From contig JAPFFF010000022.1 of NCBI GenBank assembly GCA_039105265.1, positions 248,001 through 312,000 on the forward strand: DNA of 64,000 bases, given 5' to 3'. The DNA comes from Tritrichomonas musculus (Eukaryota > Parabasalia > Tritrichomonadida > Tritrichomonadidae). Under the pieces are notes generated by a model. The model searched no databases and had not been told where the DNA came from. It saw only the letters and a program-made list of their open reading frames with translations. Of this stretch, positions 26,301 through 35,209 are shown piece by piece; positions within the stretch are counted from its first letter, which is position 1; each line of letters opens with the position of its first letter. Position numbers and translations under genes: made by a program.

Positions 26301-27945
26301 TGAAGTTCTTTTTAAATACACCATCACAGTGTTTAACATGAGAATCAAACCTGTTAAAATTCTTTGAACCATAATGAATATATGAATTACATTTAGGGCA
26401 AATATGTATTTGGGTAAGCTTTTCAGGATTCTTGATGTACATTATATGGATGATTTGATTTTGAGTGAAAAGTAATGCAGAATATGTTGTAAATGTTTTA
26501 TCGAAAAACCACTGCTCTGATAAATCATAATATTGCTCAGAATCTGTCTTGTGAAACTCATATATGTTAACATTAATGTGATTCTTTTGTGCTAAATCTT
26601 TCATTTGCTCCATTGAAACACCTTCGAATTCATTAAGTATTTTCTTACCTTCATTTGGAATCTTTGTGTTGTATATAATATTATGTTCTTTAAGAAGTAG
26701 TTTCTTAGCGATTTTAGTTCGTTCTTTAGTTTTATATTTTTTGGTATTTGCTAGTTCTTCATTTAAACATACAGCTAAGAATCTGAAGAAACATAGTTTA
26801 TCATCTTCATTGTCACATATTATGAAATCATTTTTGATGAATTCTATTGGTAAATCCTTTATGCGACCAGTTATTCTTCTCATTCTTGAAACTGTGAAAG
26901 CTATTGAACCAACTAATATAAGTTTTGTGCTTGATGATTCTGTTTCATAAGAGTGAAGAACTGATTCGATATAGAGTTTAACAATATCAAGGTCTTCAAG
27001 TTTACTGATGATGATGGGGACCATTGATTGATAGTTCTTCCAAATAATATCTCTAGCTTTATAATCGTATTTCTCTTCTAATGATTCAAAATCATAAGTG
27101 TATGTTTCGAAGACTCCTGAAAGTTGAAAATGAATCTTAAATGGTTTCAGCTCTTTCTTGTATACATTGTGAAGACACTCAAAGATATTATCTAATGATG
27201 CAACTTGATTGAAATAATATGTTGTTATCGGCTTGCCACTGTCTTTGCGTTGTATAGTATTTTCAGATGGATATTTATTATAGTGATTCCATTCATTTAC
27301 AGCTCTATCGAAATCATGTGGCTCGTTAATCATAAGGAAATCACTATGTTTTGATGTGAAATTGTGTGCGCATTTATTGAGGTATTCATATATTTCTTCA
27401 TTCTCTGGAAAGTATTGTTTTTGATGATTTTTGATTAATGGAGCCTCAGGGATGATTAATCTCTCAGTCTTCTGTAAAACTGGATGTTTTTGTTCTTTGA
27501 TTAATTGTATTGCATCATCAACTGCTTCATAAGCCCTATTAATAGCTTCTTTTATCTCGAATTCTCTCTCGATTTGTTGTTGTTTTGTGTTGAAATAGCG
27601 TTCATCTTCTTCATTAATATCTTCTTCAAAGTAATCATCACGTTTGAGTATATCTTGGTAGTGCTGTTCATGCGAATCATCCAAAATTTGTTTAAGTTTA
27701 TGCTCATGTATAATGAAACTATCTATTTCTTCTGCATTTGGTAAATCATTTTTAATAAATCTGTGGGCATTACGATTATTAAGCCAATCACATAATACTT
27801 CTACGTTTTTCCTTCTATTCCAAGCTTCTGTTTTAGCAGTTGTTGTAATTGGTAGATTTGCATTGAAAAGTGTATTGATAGAATTGATTAATTCAACAAT
27901 ATCATCATTACTAATATTTTTAAGTGATCGGTAATCGTATCGCAT
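23305..27945 (-). CDS. Protein-primed DNA polymerase B with OTU-like, zinc-finger and HNH modules, 1,546 aa
   Basis: Replicates the element by protein priming. From the N-terminus: a long helical region; an OTU-protease-like block with DDKLCFFRFLAVCL (~residue 383) and IIHIMYI (~500) in the Cys and His positions; a zinc finger CPKC...HVKHC (~515-540); exonuclease motif YDFET (~585); a second exonuclease motif in FNSSRFDSNLF; a third in YNDNDVEMM. An HNH-type insert CHLCHEHF, LDRIDNNKGH, CAECNKLRKR lies at ~960-1000. The polymerase motifs are DFNSLYPSS (~1088), KISMNGSYGYDG (~1282) and EGDTDSAYF (~1378). All catalytic motifs are present and the frame is intact. It is longer than the element C polymerase, mainly through the N-terminal and HNH parts. 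It lies just inside the right TIR, reading inward. Confidence 0.93.
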   Translation of the reverse strand: MRYDYRSLKNISNDDIVELINSINTLFNANLPITTTAKTEAWNRRKNVEVLCDWLNNRNAHRFIKNDLPNAEEIDSFIIHEHKLKQILDDSHEQHYQDILKRDDYFEEDINEEDERYFNTKQQQIEREFEIKEAINRAYEAVDDAIQLIKEQKHPVLQKTERLIIPEAPLIKNHQKQYFPENEEIYEYLNKCAHNFTSKHSDFLMINEPHDFDRAVNEWNHYNKYPSENTIQRKDSGKPITTYYFNQVASLDNIFECLHNVYKKELKPFKIHFQLSGVFETYTYDFESLEEKYDYKARDIIWKNYQSMVPIIISKLEDLDIVKLYIESVLHSYETESSSTKLILVGSIAFTVSRMRRITGRIKDLPIEFIKNDFIICDNEDDKLCFFRFLAVCLNEELANTKKYKTKERTKIAKKLLLKEHNIIYNTKIPNEGKKILNEFEGVSMEQMKDLAQKNHINVNIYEFHKTDSEQYYDLSEQWFFDKTFTTYSALLFTQNQIIHIMYIKNPEKLTQIHICPKCNSYIHYGSKNFNRFDSHVKHCDGVFKKNFIPVKEALPYCPHILNNPVYEYCLAYNLQWKPEIYYITYDFETMEQSINKSISDSTTINSRLIPLSVSSCVKSSNGLTTKNFSLRDSQEFIPQWIKWLFEQSMKVYADKISYYESFLPDTSINKNMNVITVLGFNSSRFDSNLFKQYFNHSFWKVEQNSIIGTLSSLKQFILTSDNHPTKLRFIDAQSFVAGGTLKQFGEDFGNVIVDSNVSVCGGINELQSNSQAKACDIKGVFPYEAINDKNYNEVLSKSEPFSYDDFYSYLNQKNPLTKEEYDAYLEDSKRFATRWDYLLAYNDNDVEMMIKPIDNLIALNAQYNVDLLSNLSLSKNASCIKYALAYKDFNPRNNIGITNKYNTFKPSKKWWQYKCDSYYNQDEKYNRLNPKKPQRDLTKCVSENDFEAFMKMYDDPNKGRCHLCHEHFTYQNKPTLDRIDNNKGHQIDNCLLACAECNKLRKRDDPKITTLRIQLKKYCKLHHLPTLINDEREYYSIRNAITGGLSNVMHRVNIKDETHINKFRYIDNKGVLSYDTSNVQSHIVGIDFNSLYPSSFSSCKHEFNKYHGGIMYMPGAFIRRIDVKDKASKKRCLDIITNSSRFSNKPSYLFYAEVKLKCPTSKINYFINLPPVFRNINIKNDESTIGTYMYNYMKTNKLTSTDMEERKLTMLLDTHDEYMIFSNYYLWFLLDHGLIIDDVKSVSQYEAHTGFNEFVSTFMQKRQDIISGVSKGNEKFYKISMNGSYGYDGMNSEKFSKVKICDANKAYQYIISQTYMGGAQLSDNTFLIQQSPKSYHCNTCIQESLWTLDNAKFWYLTFYYDFMNNCFDMDRLHFIEGDTDSAYFAVAGNPNEGPEQLFDYVIKNKEFYDKNVYKFMPNPSINTIQDEKKILGCAIEKYGENMIALAPKCYTIFNSNGQTKSLKLKGVSLKKNHIVSSDYKSIIDNQSIKLGKNINLQMQNNKMSKITVNKNALTGCHTKMIVLPNQSCAPFVSGLTANNYFINYN
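25616..25651 (-). repeat. Small in-frame palindromic repeat, copy 2 (inside polymerase gene)
   Basis: Contains the perfect hairpin GAATTGC-TTT-GCAATTC preceded by AAGCTTTAGCTT. On the coding strand it encodes ELQSNSQAKACD. It is a near copy of 23095-23130. Confidence 0.75.
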
Positions 27946-28001
27946 TTGGGTGGAAATAAAAAATTAATTTTTGATAATCGATGGATTTAAAATTTATGAC
28001 A

Positions 28002-28225
28002 GTCAATTGGAGGCTCAAATTATTCGACTCCAAAAAAGTGCTAGAAATCATTGAGTTTCATAGTTGGGGCTCACAGTGTTGTAGACAGTGAGCTAGAAAA
28101 CCTTGAGTTCTGAAAATGGGGTTAAAAATAAGGAAAATCGCATGAAACCCTTGAGCGACTAACATGGGGTAGGCCGTCAGATGTGATTAATTATCTGACC
28201 CCCAATACGCACATACTACACTACT
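28002..28225 (-). repeat. Polinton A' terminal inverted repeat (right)
   Basis: Its reverse complement matches 7895-8118 over 224 bp with no mismatch seen. It ends ...CACTACT directly before TTGGTT. Confidence 0.95.
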
Positions 28226-28231
28226 TTGGTT
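28226..28231 (+). repeat. Target-site duplication TTGGTT of Polinton A' (right)
   Basis: Identical to 7889-7894 and in the same reading frame of the interrupted fibre gene (Leu-Val codons). Confidence 0.92.
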
Positions 28232-28900
28232 AGAAATAGCATTAACTTCATGTCAGGTACTACAGCAAGAAGCATAACCAAAGATATAACACCTATAATT
28301 ACCTGGTGTGAGGAAGAGTATAAGCAACTTGATGAACTACCTTTTACTGATGAGAATGATAACCCTGATACTGGAACCTTGACATTAAGTGGTGCTATGG
28401 ATATCAGCAATATGTTTAGGGATTCACTCAAGCCTTGTTTCAAGTTGTTAGCTGAGAAGGTCAATGAGCTAGAGGCTGAGTTTGATAACTACCCTACTGT
28501 GGATGAAGCTAATGAAGGTCTAGAAGTACTGATACGTAGGATAGAGACATTAGAGGGCAAGATACCTGAACCTGTGGATTTAAGTGGATATGCTCTGAAA
28601 AGCGAAATTCCAGAGATTATTGATAAAAGAATTACTTTCAATCAAGAATTAGAATTATATTATGATGAAGGCACTGGCGTTAATACTATTTCGGTTCTTT
28701 ATACTAATGCAAGTCAATATTTAGAAAAATGGAAACAATATGGAATGTTATTTGATGGATATGATAAAACTGATGAAAATATTAAATATAAAGGAATATT
28801 CACTATATCAAGTATTAATAATAATGATTATATTTTAAATAATGGTGTTCAAAATATAACATTAACATTAGAAATGAGTTCAAGTTGTGGAGTAGTTCAT
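28232..28900 (+). pseudogene. Fibre-like gene 2 of element A, 3' fragment
   Basis: Resumes the frame broken at 7894. Visible are ITPIITWCEEEYKQ and ISNMFRDSLKPCFKLLAEKV, the domain found in the other fibres (e.g. LTPIINWCDAEK and LCNHFRESLKPAFRLLADKI in element C). Then comes a coiled coil, the hinge YALKSEIPEI and a beta-rich tip-like region. Near 28900 the homology stops, and the sequence beyond reads as an opposite-strand fibre fragment. The in-frame stop at 28952-28954 is therefore in foreign sequence. The true 3' end of the gene is missing. Confidence 0.7.
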
Positions 28901-28903
28901 GAT

Positions 28904-31250
28904 TTAGATAACCGACATAGATATCACGACCAGTGTCATTCTTCGATCGCTTAGTCCATACGTAACCAACTCTATCGACTGTATCCAATGCACCTTTCAA
29001 ATCAACGTAACCATTGTTGTAGGAACCACTGCGATGAACTTCATCACCATCAATCGTGAAAGACAATCGATTAACGAGTTCTTGTCCAGGTAGAACCAGA
29101 TCGAGATATAACTGTTCGATATCACTGATCTTCAACTTCGATGTCGAGTAATTACTAATAGTACATGATACTGAAGCGAGATCATATCCATCGAACTTAA
29201 CTGATGAATCAGCTGATGTGAAACCAATACTCAATGAATAATCAGATCCGTTAACGACAGAACCATCTTTGAACTTGATATACGGTTCGTATACACCACC
29301 ATCATCACGCATACATGTACGAAGTAACGAATATGCTAGTCCATTCGAGTTTGTTTCACGAATCGCTCTACTATTCAATGTATCTCGTTTAACAGCTATG
29401 ATACAACCAGTTGAACCATAGTTATCTGGTTTCGGATCACGTTTCTGACACTTACTGATGATCTTACTCTGGAATCGACCTTGAATATCATCACCGATCC
29501 ATTTATTACCATCCCACGTTAACGACCATTTATTACCGAAACAGTATTCACTGAACTTGAATGTCAGATTAGTTGGTATCTCATATGTAGATGGTATCTT
29601 ATAAACCATCTTATAACACTCACACTCATACTCCAATGTTTCTGATCCGAATGTATCCATGTACTTAACATGTTCATCATAAGTGATCATTGACGGACGA
29701 TAGAAATAGCAGACATCAGATTCTTGTAATCTCAACGCGTTCTTCGCATCGATGATATCGCATTTGATAACTGGTTTACGTGATACTAATGAGTCATCAT
29801 TCAGTAAGTTATGGATGGTCATGTCACCATTGAGATACCATGAGTATGGTTCTATGTTGAGGTCTTTATCGAACATGATCTCTGGATCATCACGTTCACG
29901 AGTCGAGTATGTGTAGCAATCACGAGCTTTGTTATGAGTCAACTCCGGACATATGAATTTACCGTTATCGAATGATATGATGAAATCGTTCAATACATTC
30001 CCTTGCCAATCCAATATCAATAGATTTCGCATATGAATCTTGAACACATCAACCGTTGTAGTAAACCTACTCTTGAGTTCATTTGGTAATGATATCTTCA
30101 TGATGATGACTGGATCTTGAACTGAATCAGTTGATGTTGTTTCATATGTGGTGATATCACTATGTTTGACGTAGTATGTGGGATAACCATCGATGGTATC
30201 GAATTCACTATCTCCGCTAGTAGATGGTTGATTGGATTCAACCTCTTGAATCTTATACGATAACAACTCTAATGGACCCTTAATAGTATCACGAAATGTC
30301 TTACATATGTTGACGCATGAGTTCAACGATACAGCTTCGTTACTATCATCTGGAATCGATATATCAGATTCAGTACTCTTACAAAAATCGATAAGGGGTT
30401 GTAGACTGAGTTTATTTGGTATGGATTCACCATCAACGGATTCACCATCAACGGATTCACCCTCTAGTGAATAAGTACTAGCTTTGCGAATCGATCGGGG
30501 TATATACAACACAGCATCTACTATCGGAACCAATATACGTGAACCTCTACAGACTACATAACGATCAGTCAGTGACGGATGATCTAGTAACCACTCCATA
30601 TCCATGTTGATCTCTTCTAATCGGTTGTTGATGTTCGATATGAATCCACGTAATGTTGATCGATGTTGTTCATCGTGATCTCTCATCCATTGAATATCAT
30701 GATCAGTGAGTGTTAGTTGATTATCGGGATTAGTAAGAGTGATTTGATTATCATTGATGGTTACTTGATTGATATGTCGTCGATCGATAACTCCAATAAC
30801 GTTGTTCTTATAAACGACTTCGGTGTGATCATCATGATTAGTGGAACCAAGTTCGCTTCGCGAATCTCTGAATCTTAATCCATTGATCTCATTAGCGAGT
30901 CTATGACGTTGAAACCAATCCATCTGTTCGATATCACCAAGTGTGATAGTTGTTCCAGGGATGACGACATCAGCATCATCCGTTGGAGTGAGTTCGTGAT
31001 TGACAACCACTACATTGTATTCATTAGCGATGAGTTCACGAGTTTCATCATTTACGTGAATACCATCTGAGTTAACGTTAACGGATGATCCATGACTGTT
31101 AACAGATATTCCATCACCGTCAACTGATGTACGAGTCAGCATGGTTATATCGATGATCGCAACAGTTCTACCCCTTGAATCTCTCACTTCAGTCCAATCA
31201 ACACCGGTATCAGTAGTATACGGTAGGCCATGCCTTGCACAGCCTACCAC
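28904..31250 (-). pseudogene. Inverted, compositionally distinct fibre-gene fragment
   Basis: The open frame runs through the whole block with no convincing ATG (the apparent ORF start at 31301 is TTG). From the N-terminal side: DIEQM domain and VYKNNVIGVIDRRH, matching the large gene at 2-4627; NSCVNICKTFRDTIK; then LNGDMTIHNL, KNALRLQESDVCYFYRPS and FGNKWSLTWDGNKWIGDDIQ, matching fibre gene 2. It is cut at GRDIYVGY before the QQFYEV core. It thus carries parts that are two separate genes in elements A and B. G+C and use of C-ending and CGA/CGT codons are visibly higher than in neighbours, suggesting a different source lineage. A short tandem SVDGESVDGES sits at about 30420-30470. Confidence 0.65.
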
Positions 31251-31385
31251 TACTCCAAGGGCTCCCGCCCCTGGACCCCATTCAAAAAGCCAGACATTCA
31301 AAAAGTTCTATCGTTCGCGTATTCAAAAAGTTAATAATTCAAAAAGTTTCCTGTTCAAAAAGTTCTCTTCACAAAAAGTTTGTCA
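31225..31385. repeat. GC-rich hairpin plus ATTCAAAAAGTT array
   Basis: GTAGGC...GCCTAC arms (31225-31250) and a GC-rich CCCGCCCCTGGACCCC stretch are followed by about seven copies of (A)TTCAAAAAGTT at irregular 13-20 bp spacing. The same combination recurs at 40590-40715. It marks the outer boundary of the fibre fragment and may be a decayed element end. Confidence 0.5.
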
Positions 31386-31497
31386 TTAATGACCACAAAA
31401 AAATATTTACCACGATTGAAATGTACCCGACGCTAAATCCAGTTGAAGAGCCAACACCTTTTTGTATTATCATCTCGGAAAAGTAATAAATGATACT

Positions 31498-34400
31498 TTA
31501 CAGTAATGAATGTATTTCATTCTTGGTGTTATCTTCAAGTAAGATACCATTTGATGTAAAGAATGTCGAATTAATCGCTATGAAATTAGCTGTTGCATTG
31601 ATCACGAAATTGCTGTTAAGATCTAATGGAAATTCAATATTGTTTATCCATATCTTATTTGGTTCGCATTGATATTCATACTTAGGAGTATTATTAACAT
31701 TGAATGATATATTGATTTTGATTTCTTTTTCACTAGCAACATTATCTTTGGTTTCTTTATAATTCAAATAGAGTGTTCCCTCATATGCATCAAGTTGTTT
31801 TTCAAATTGGTAACGAATGGTATTATTATTTGGTATGCTGAATGTATACTTAATTCGTGTTAAAATACTTTCTAACGCAGCTAACCTATCCTTTAATTCT
31901 GCATTCTCACTCTCTAAATTTGAAATTTTGCTATTTATTGTTATGATACTAGCAACATGTTCACCAACGAGACGAGCCAAATCTTGTTGAGATTTACTAT
32001 AAGTATTTAATTTTGTCTTCAGTTCATCATTTTCGCTTTTCAAAGCATATTGGGTCAAGTCAACTGGTTCAGGAATCTCACTTTTCAATGCTATTTTATC
32101 TTGCTTCAATATTTTTTCCGCTAATATTAATTTGGTATCAAAATAGTCTGCCCCGTTATCGATAAAAAAGCACAGACCATTACTATCACTTTTATAATAA
32201 GTTAAGTAATAAGTTGTTCCGTCAATTTCAAAATCGACATTAACATCTCCATCATCAGTAATAACACCATTATAATCAAACAAATAATCAAACTCTTTTA
32301 CAAAGCCATCGTTATTTGATATTGTTCCAACAAGGCGAGTTCCCCTAGTCAATTTTATTTTGACTTCCCACGTTCCGGAATTATCTTGTACATTTTCAAA
32401 AGGCACATCGACAGCATCTTTATATATCAAATCATTTTTTTCTCGATATTTTTCATCTGCTTCCTCTTTTGTATACAGGTTATCCATGTTTACCATACTA
32501 TTTTTTATTTCATCTAATGCTTCATTTACTTCATCAACAGTTGGGAATTCATTTAATGTAGTAGCTAGAGCTGTATCATTCTTTTCTATCTGCTCTTGTA
32601 CTCCATCTATCTTCTTATGTAAAGCATCTATATCACAAATATATGCTAAATCATTTAGTCTAAAGTCCATATGTCTCAAACATGTATTTTCTTTAATCTG
32701 TATTCCACCAACTCTAAGTTTATTTGGATTTGATATAATAAATACCTTATCATTCATGATGCAACTAGGGAAATCATTTGTTCCTTGATAATTTATTGCC
32801 CCACCAGTAATATTTATAGTAACTATATTCTCTTCATAATCAACATCATTGTATTCACTAATTTTTTGGACCAAAAACCTTGCTTTAATTGTTCCATCTG
32901 TGATAACATCTTCTGCTTCTAAATGGACCTCACCATTGACATATTTACCAACAACATCTATTGTATCATCCCTAACCAAATCATTCTGTGAAATATAATT
33001 ATTCCCCTCTAATTCATTTAATTTTTCTGCAAGTAATTTAAATGGTTTCTTTAAGCTATCTCTAAATTGGTTACACATTTCTTCTGTTGCTCTAATTGAT
33101 AAAACAGCTTTCTCAGGGTCATCAAATTCATCATCAAAAGTTTCATCAGGTAAAGGTTGCATTTCTTGATTGCACCAAGTTAAAATAGGAGTTATATCAG
33201 TTGTTGATTGAATTGACCGAGTGACAACTGAAGGTATATCAAATAATTCCATTTCGCCTATCTTTTGATAACCTCTACTTCTCCACCATTTTTGAATTCT
33301 TGTACCAATTCTTTGTAAGAACCCTCCTGATTTTTGTTTGATTTGACCAGATGCAGTATCAGAAATAGTTTTTGATAAGAATTTAACACCTTCTGGAGCT
33401 AATTGCATTCCAATTGATGCAACACTGCCAACAGTACCTGCAACACCAAATGCTAATGCAGTCCATGAAACAATTCTTAAATTATCAACATCTTCTTCCA
33501 AATGTTTGGTAACTGTTTCTGTTCTTGATACTCGTCCCTTGAGGCTTTCCATTGTTGTGTTCATTTCTTGGACATCATAGCTAATCACATCTACATTGTT
33601 AGTTACCATATTTAAATCACTTCTCATGGTTGTGATATTATCAGCAGTAATGATTTTAGAACTAGTGATATTGTAGTCAGTATATAGTGTTGTAGCAGCA
33701 TTAGGATTAGGATACACTTCATAAAATTGTTGCTTTATAATATATTCGAAGGGATTTGTTGTAGGGTCCCAATTGACCTCATCTATTGGGTCAACATATT
33801 CATCATACAAATATATCTTAATATTTCTGGATTCATTAGAGGTTGATGAAACATAACAGTACTCTACCTTTTCACAAGAATCTAATAAGCCATGAATGAA
33901 ATACCATTTCTTATCACTCTTGGGGTCAAATATTTTCCCAGTTGGTCTCATAGAAAATCTGTTTGCTATGATTGTTCCATCTAAAGTGATATCAAGATAG
34001 AATTCTTCAACTTTTGCAATATCTAATTCACTCCCTGTACCATTTGTTTTATAGCATCTTATGGCTTAAGTATCATATCCATCCTTAGTACCTCCATTAC
34101 TTGTTTGATATCCTAATCCATATTTGGAAAAGTTTTCTATCTCACCACTCTTTAGTTTTACTTTAGAATCTACTTTACACTTACCTCCATGAATCATGTA
34201 ATGCAAGAGATTGTCAACAGAGTAGTCATCTGGTTTTTTAATCAGTTTCATATTTCTTTCACTCCTCTTGACTTGTATGTAGGTACCATCTTCTCCATGC
34301 TCATTCTCCTTATTTAATCCATTAACTAATCTACCATTGATATGGCCTTGTATATTATCTCCTACCCATTTTGTTCCATCCCAACTTAAAACCCATTTAT

Positions 34401-35181
34401 TACCAAAACAATATTCACTAAATTTAAATTCCAAGCCGTTAGGTATATTGTAATTATCATCTATGTTCCATTGCAATAGCCAATACATTTTATCATCTAT
34501 TTGGACTTCACTAGTTAGAGTTGGTTTATATAGGTACAATACATCACTTTTATGTAGCTTCAATGCATTGTCTGCTTTGATGATGGAGCACTTTATTGGT
34601 TTCTCTGTTTGGAGAGAATCTGTTAAATATTCATTCATAATACTCAGCTCACCATTCAACCATAAAGTATATGGATTAAATTCCAGACTACTATCAAATG
34701 CTATGTTGATGTATTCAAATATGGTGCTGTTATTTATAGAGCATCCACAAGCAGAGCTTGAGCCAGCAGAGCTGCCATTAGCACTCTTTGTTATCATGGG
34801 ACAATAAACCTTTCCATCCTTGACATAAATATAAAATTCCTTCACTAAATTTCCATTCGTATCATATATGATATTCTTCCTCAAGACAATTTTGAAAATA
34901 TTTGTTTGGACTGTTATTTCTTTCACTTTATTCATAAAGTCTTCTGGTATGTTAACAAATTTTAGAATATGATATTGGGTTGTTGATGACTCAAATGACT
35001 CGTATTGTATATTATTATTTTTGATATTAAATTCTGGTATGCCATCTACTTCATTGAATAAATGTCCTGTCTGTACATATCCATCTAAATCACTTAGGGT
35101 TAACAATTGGCTTGCTTTCCTAGTAGCATCTCCAACTTTAAATTGTATATCACCAATGAATTTTGTTGTCGTTGCGTCCAT
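31498..35181 (-). pseudogene. Fibre-like gene 2 of element B, broken by one in-frame TAA
   Basis: Starts at the ATG at 35181 (MDATTTKFIGDIQFKVGD), homologous to the gene at 4647. The frame is open for 371 codons to TAA at 34066-34068. It then stays open in the same frame to 31498, with an internal ATG at 33951 producing an apparent second ORF. The aligned position in element A is a Glu codon, so a single G-to-T change explains the stop. Domains in order: GELSIMNEY and Trp-rich block, QQFYEV core, coiled coil, Gly/Ala hydrophobic stretch, TDITPILTWCNQEM, MCNQFRDSLKKPFKLL, a long beta/coil region, hinges ALKSEIPEPVDL and YALKSEN, then a tip ending FFTSNGILLEDNTKNEIHSL. The final ~125 residues closely match element C. 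Confidence 0.75.
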
Positions 35182-35209
35182 TTAAAACCCAAAAAAATAA
35201 TTCTCTATT

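Larger units (their letters stand above)
7895..28225. mobile_element. Complete Polinton/Maverick (A'), 20,331 bp
   Basis: Bounded by 224-bp terminal inverted repeats beginning AGTAGTG and by a 6-bp duplication TTGGTT. It carries the diagnostic gene set: protein-primed DNA polymerase B, retroviral-type integrase, A32-like packaging ATPase and major capsid protein, plus KilA-N and fibre-like proteins. All major ORFs are uninterrupted and the repeats match without a mismatch by eye, which points to a recent insertion. It splits a fibre gene of another element in frame. I recognise no adenovirus-type maturation protease in it. Confidence 0.95.

Noticed and set aside
31422-31487. 22-codon ORF beginning MYPTLNPVEEP
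   Set aside because: Too short, between a repeat array and a pseudogene, with no homologue or supporting start context.
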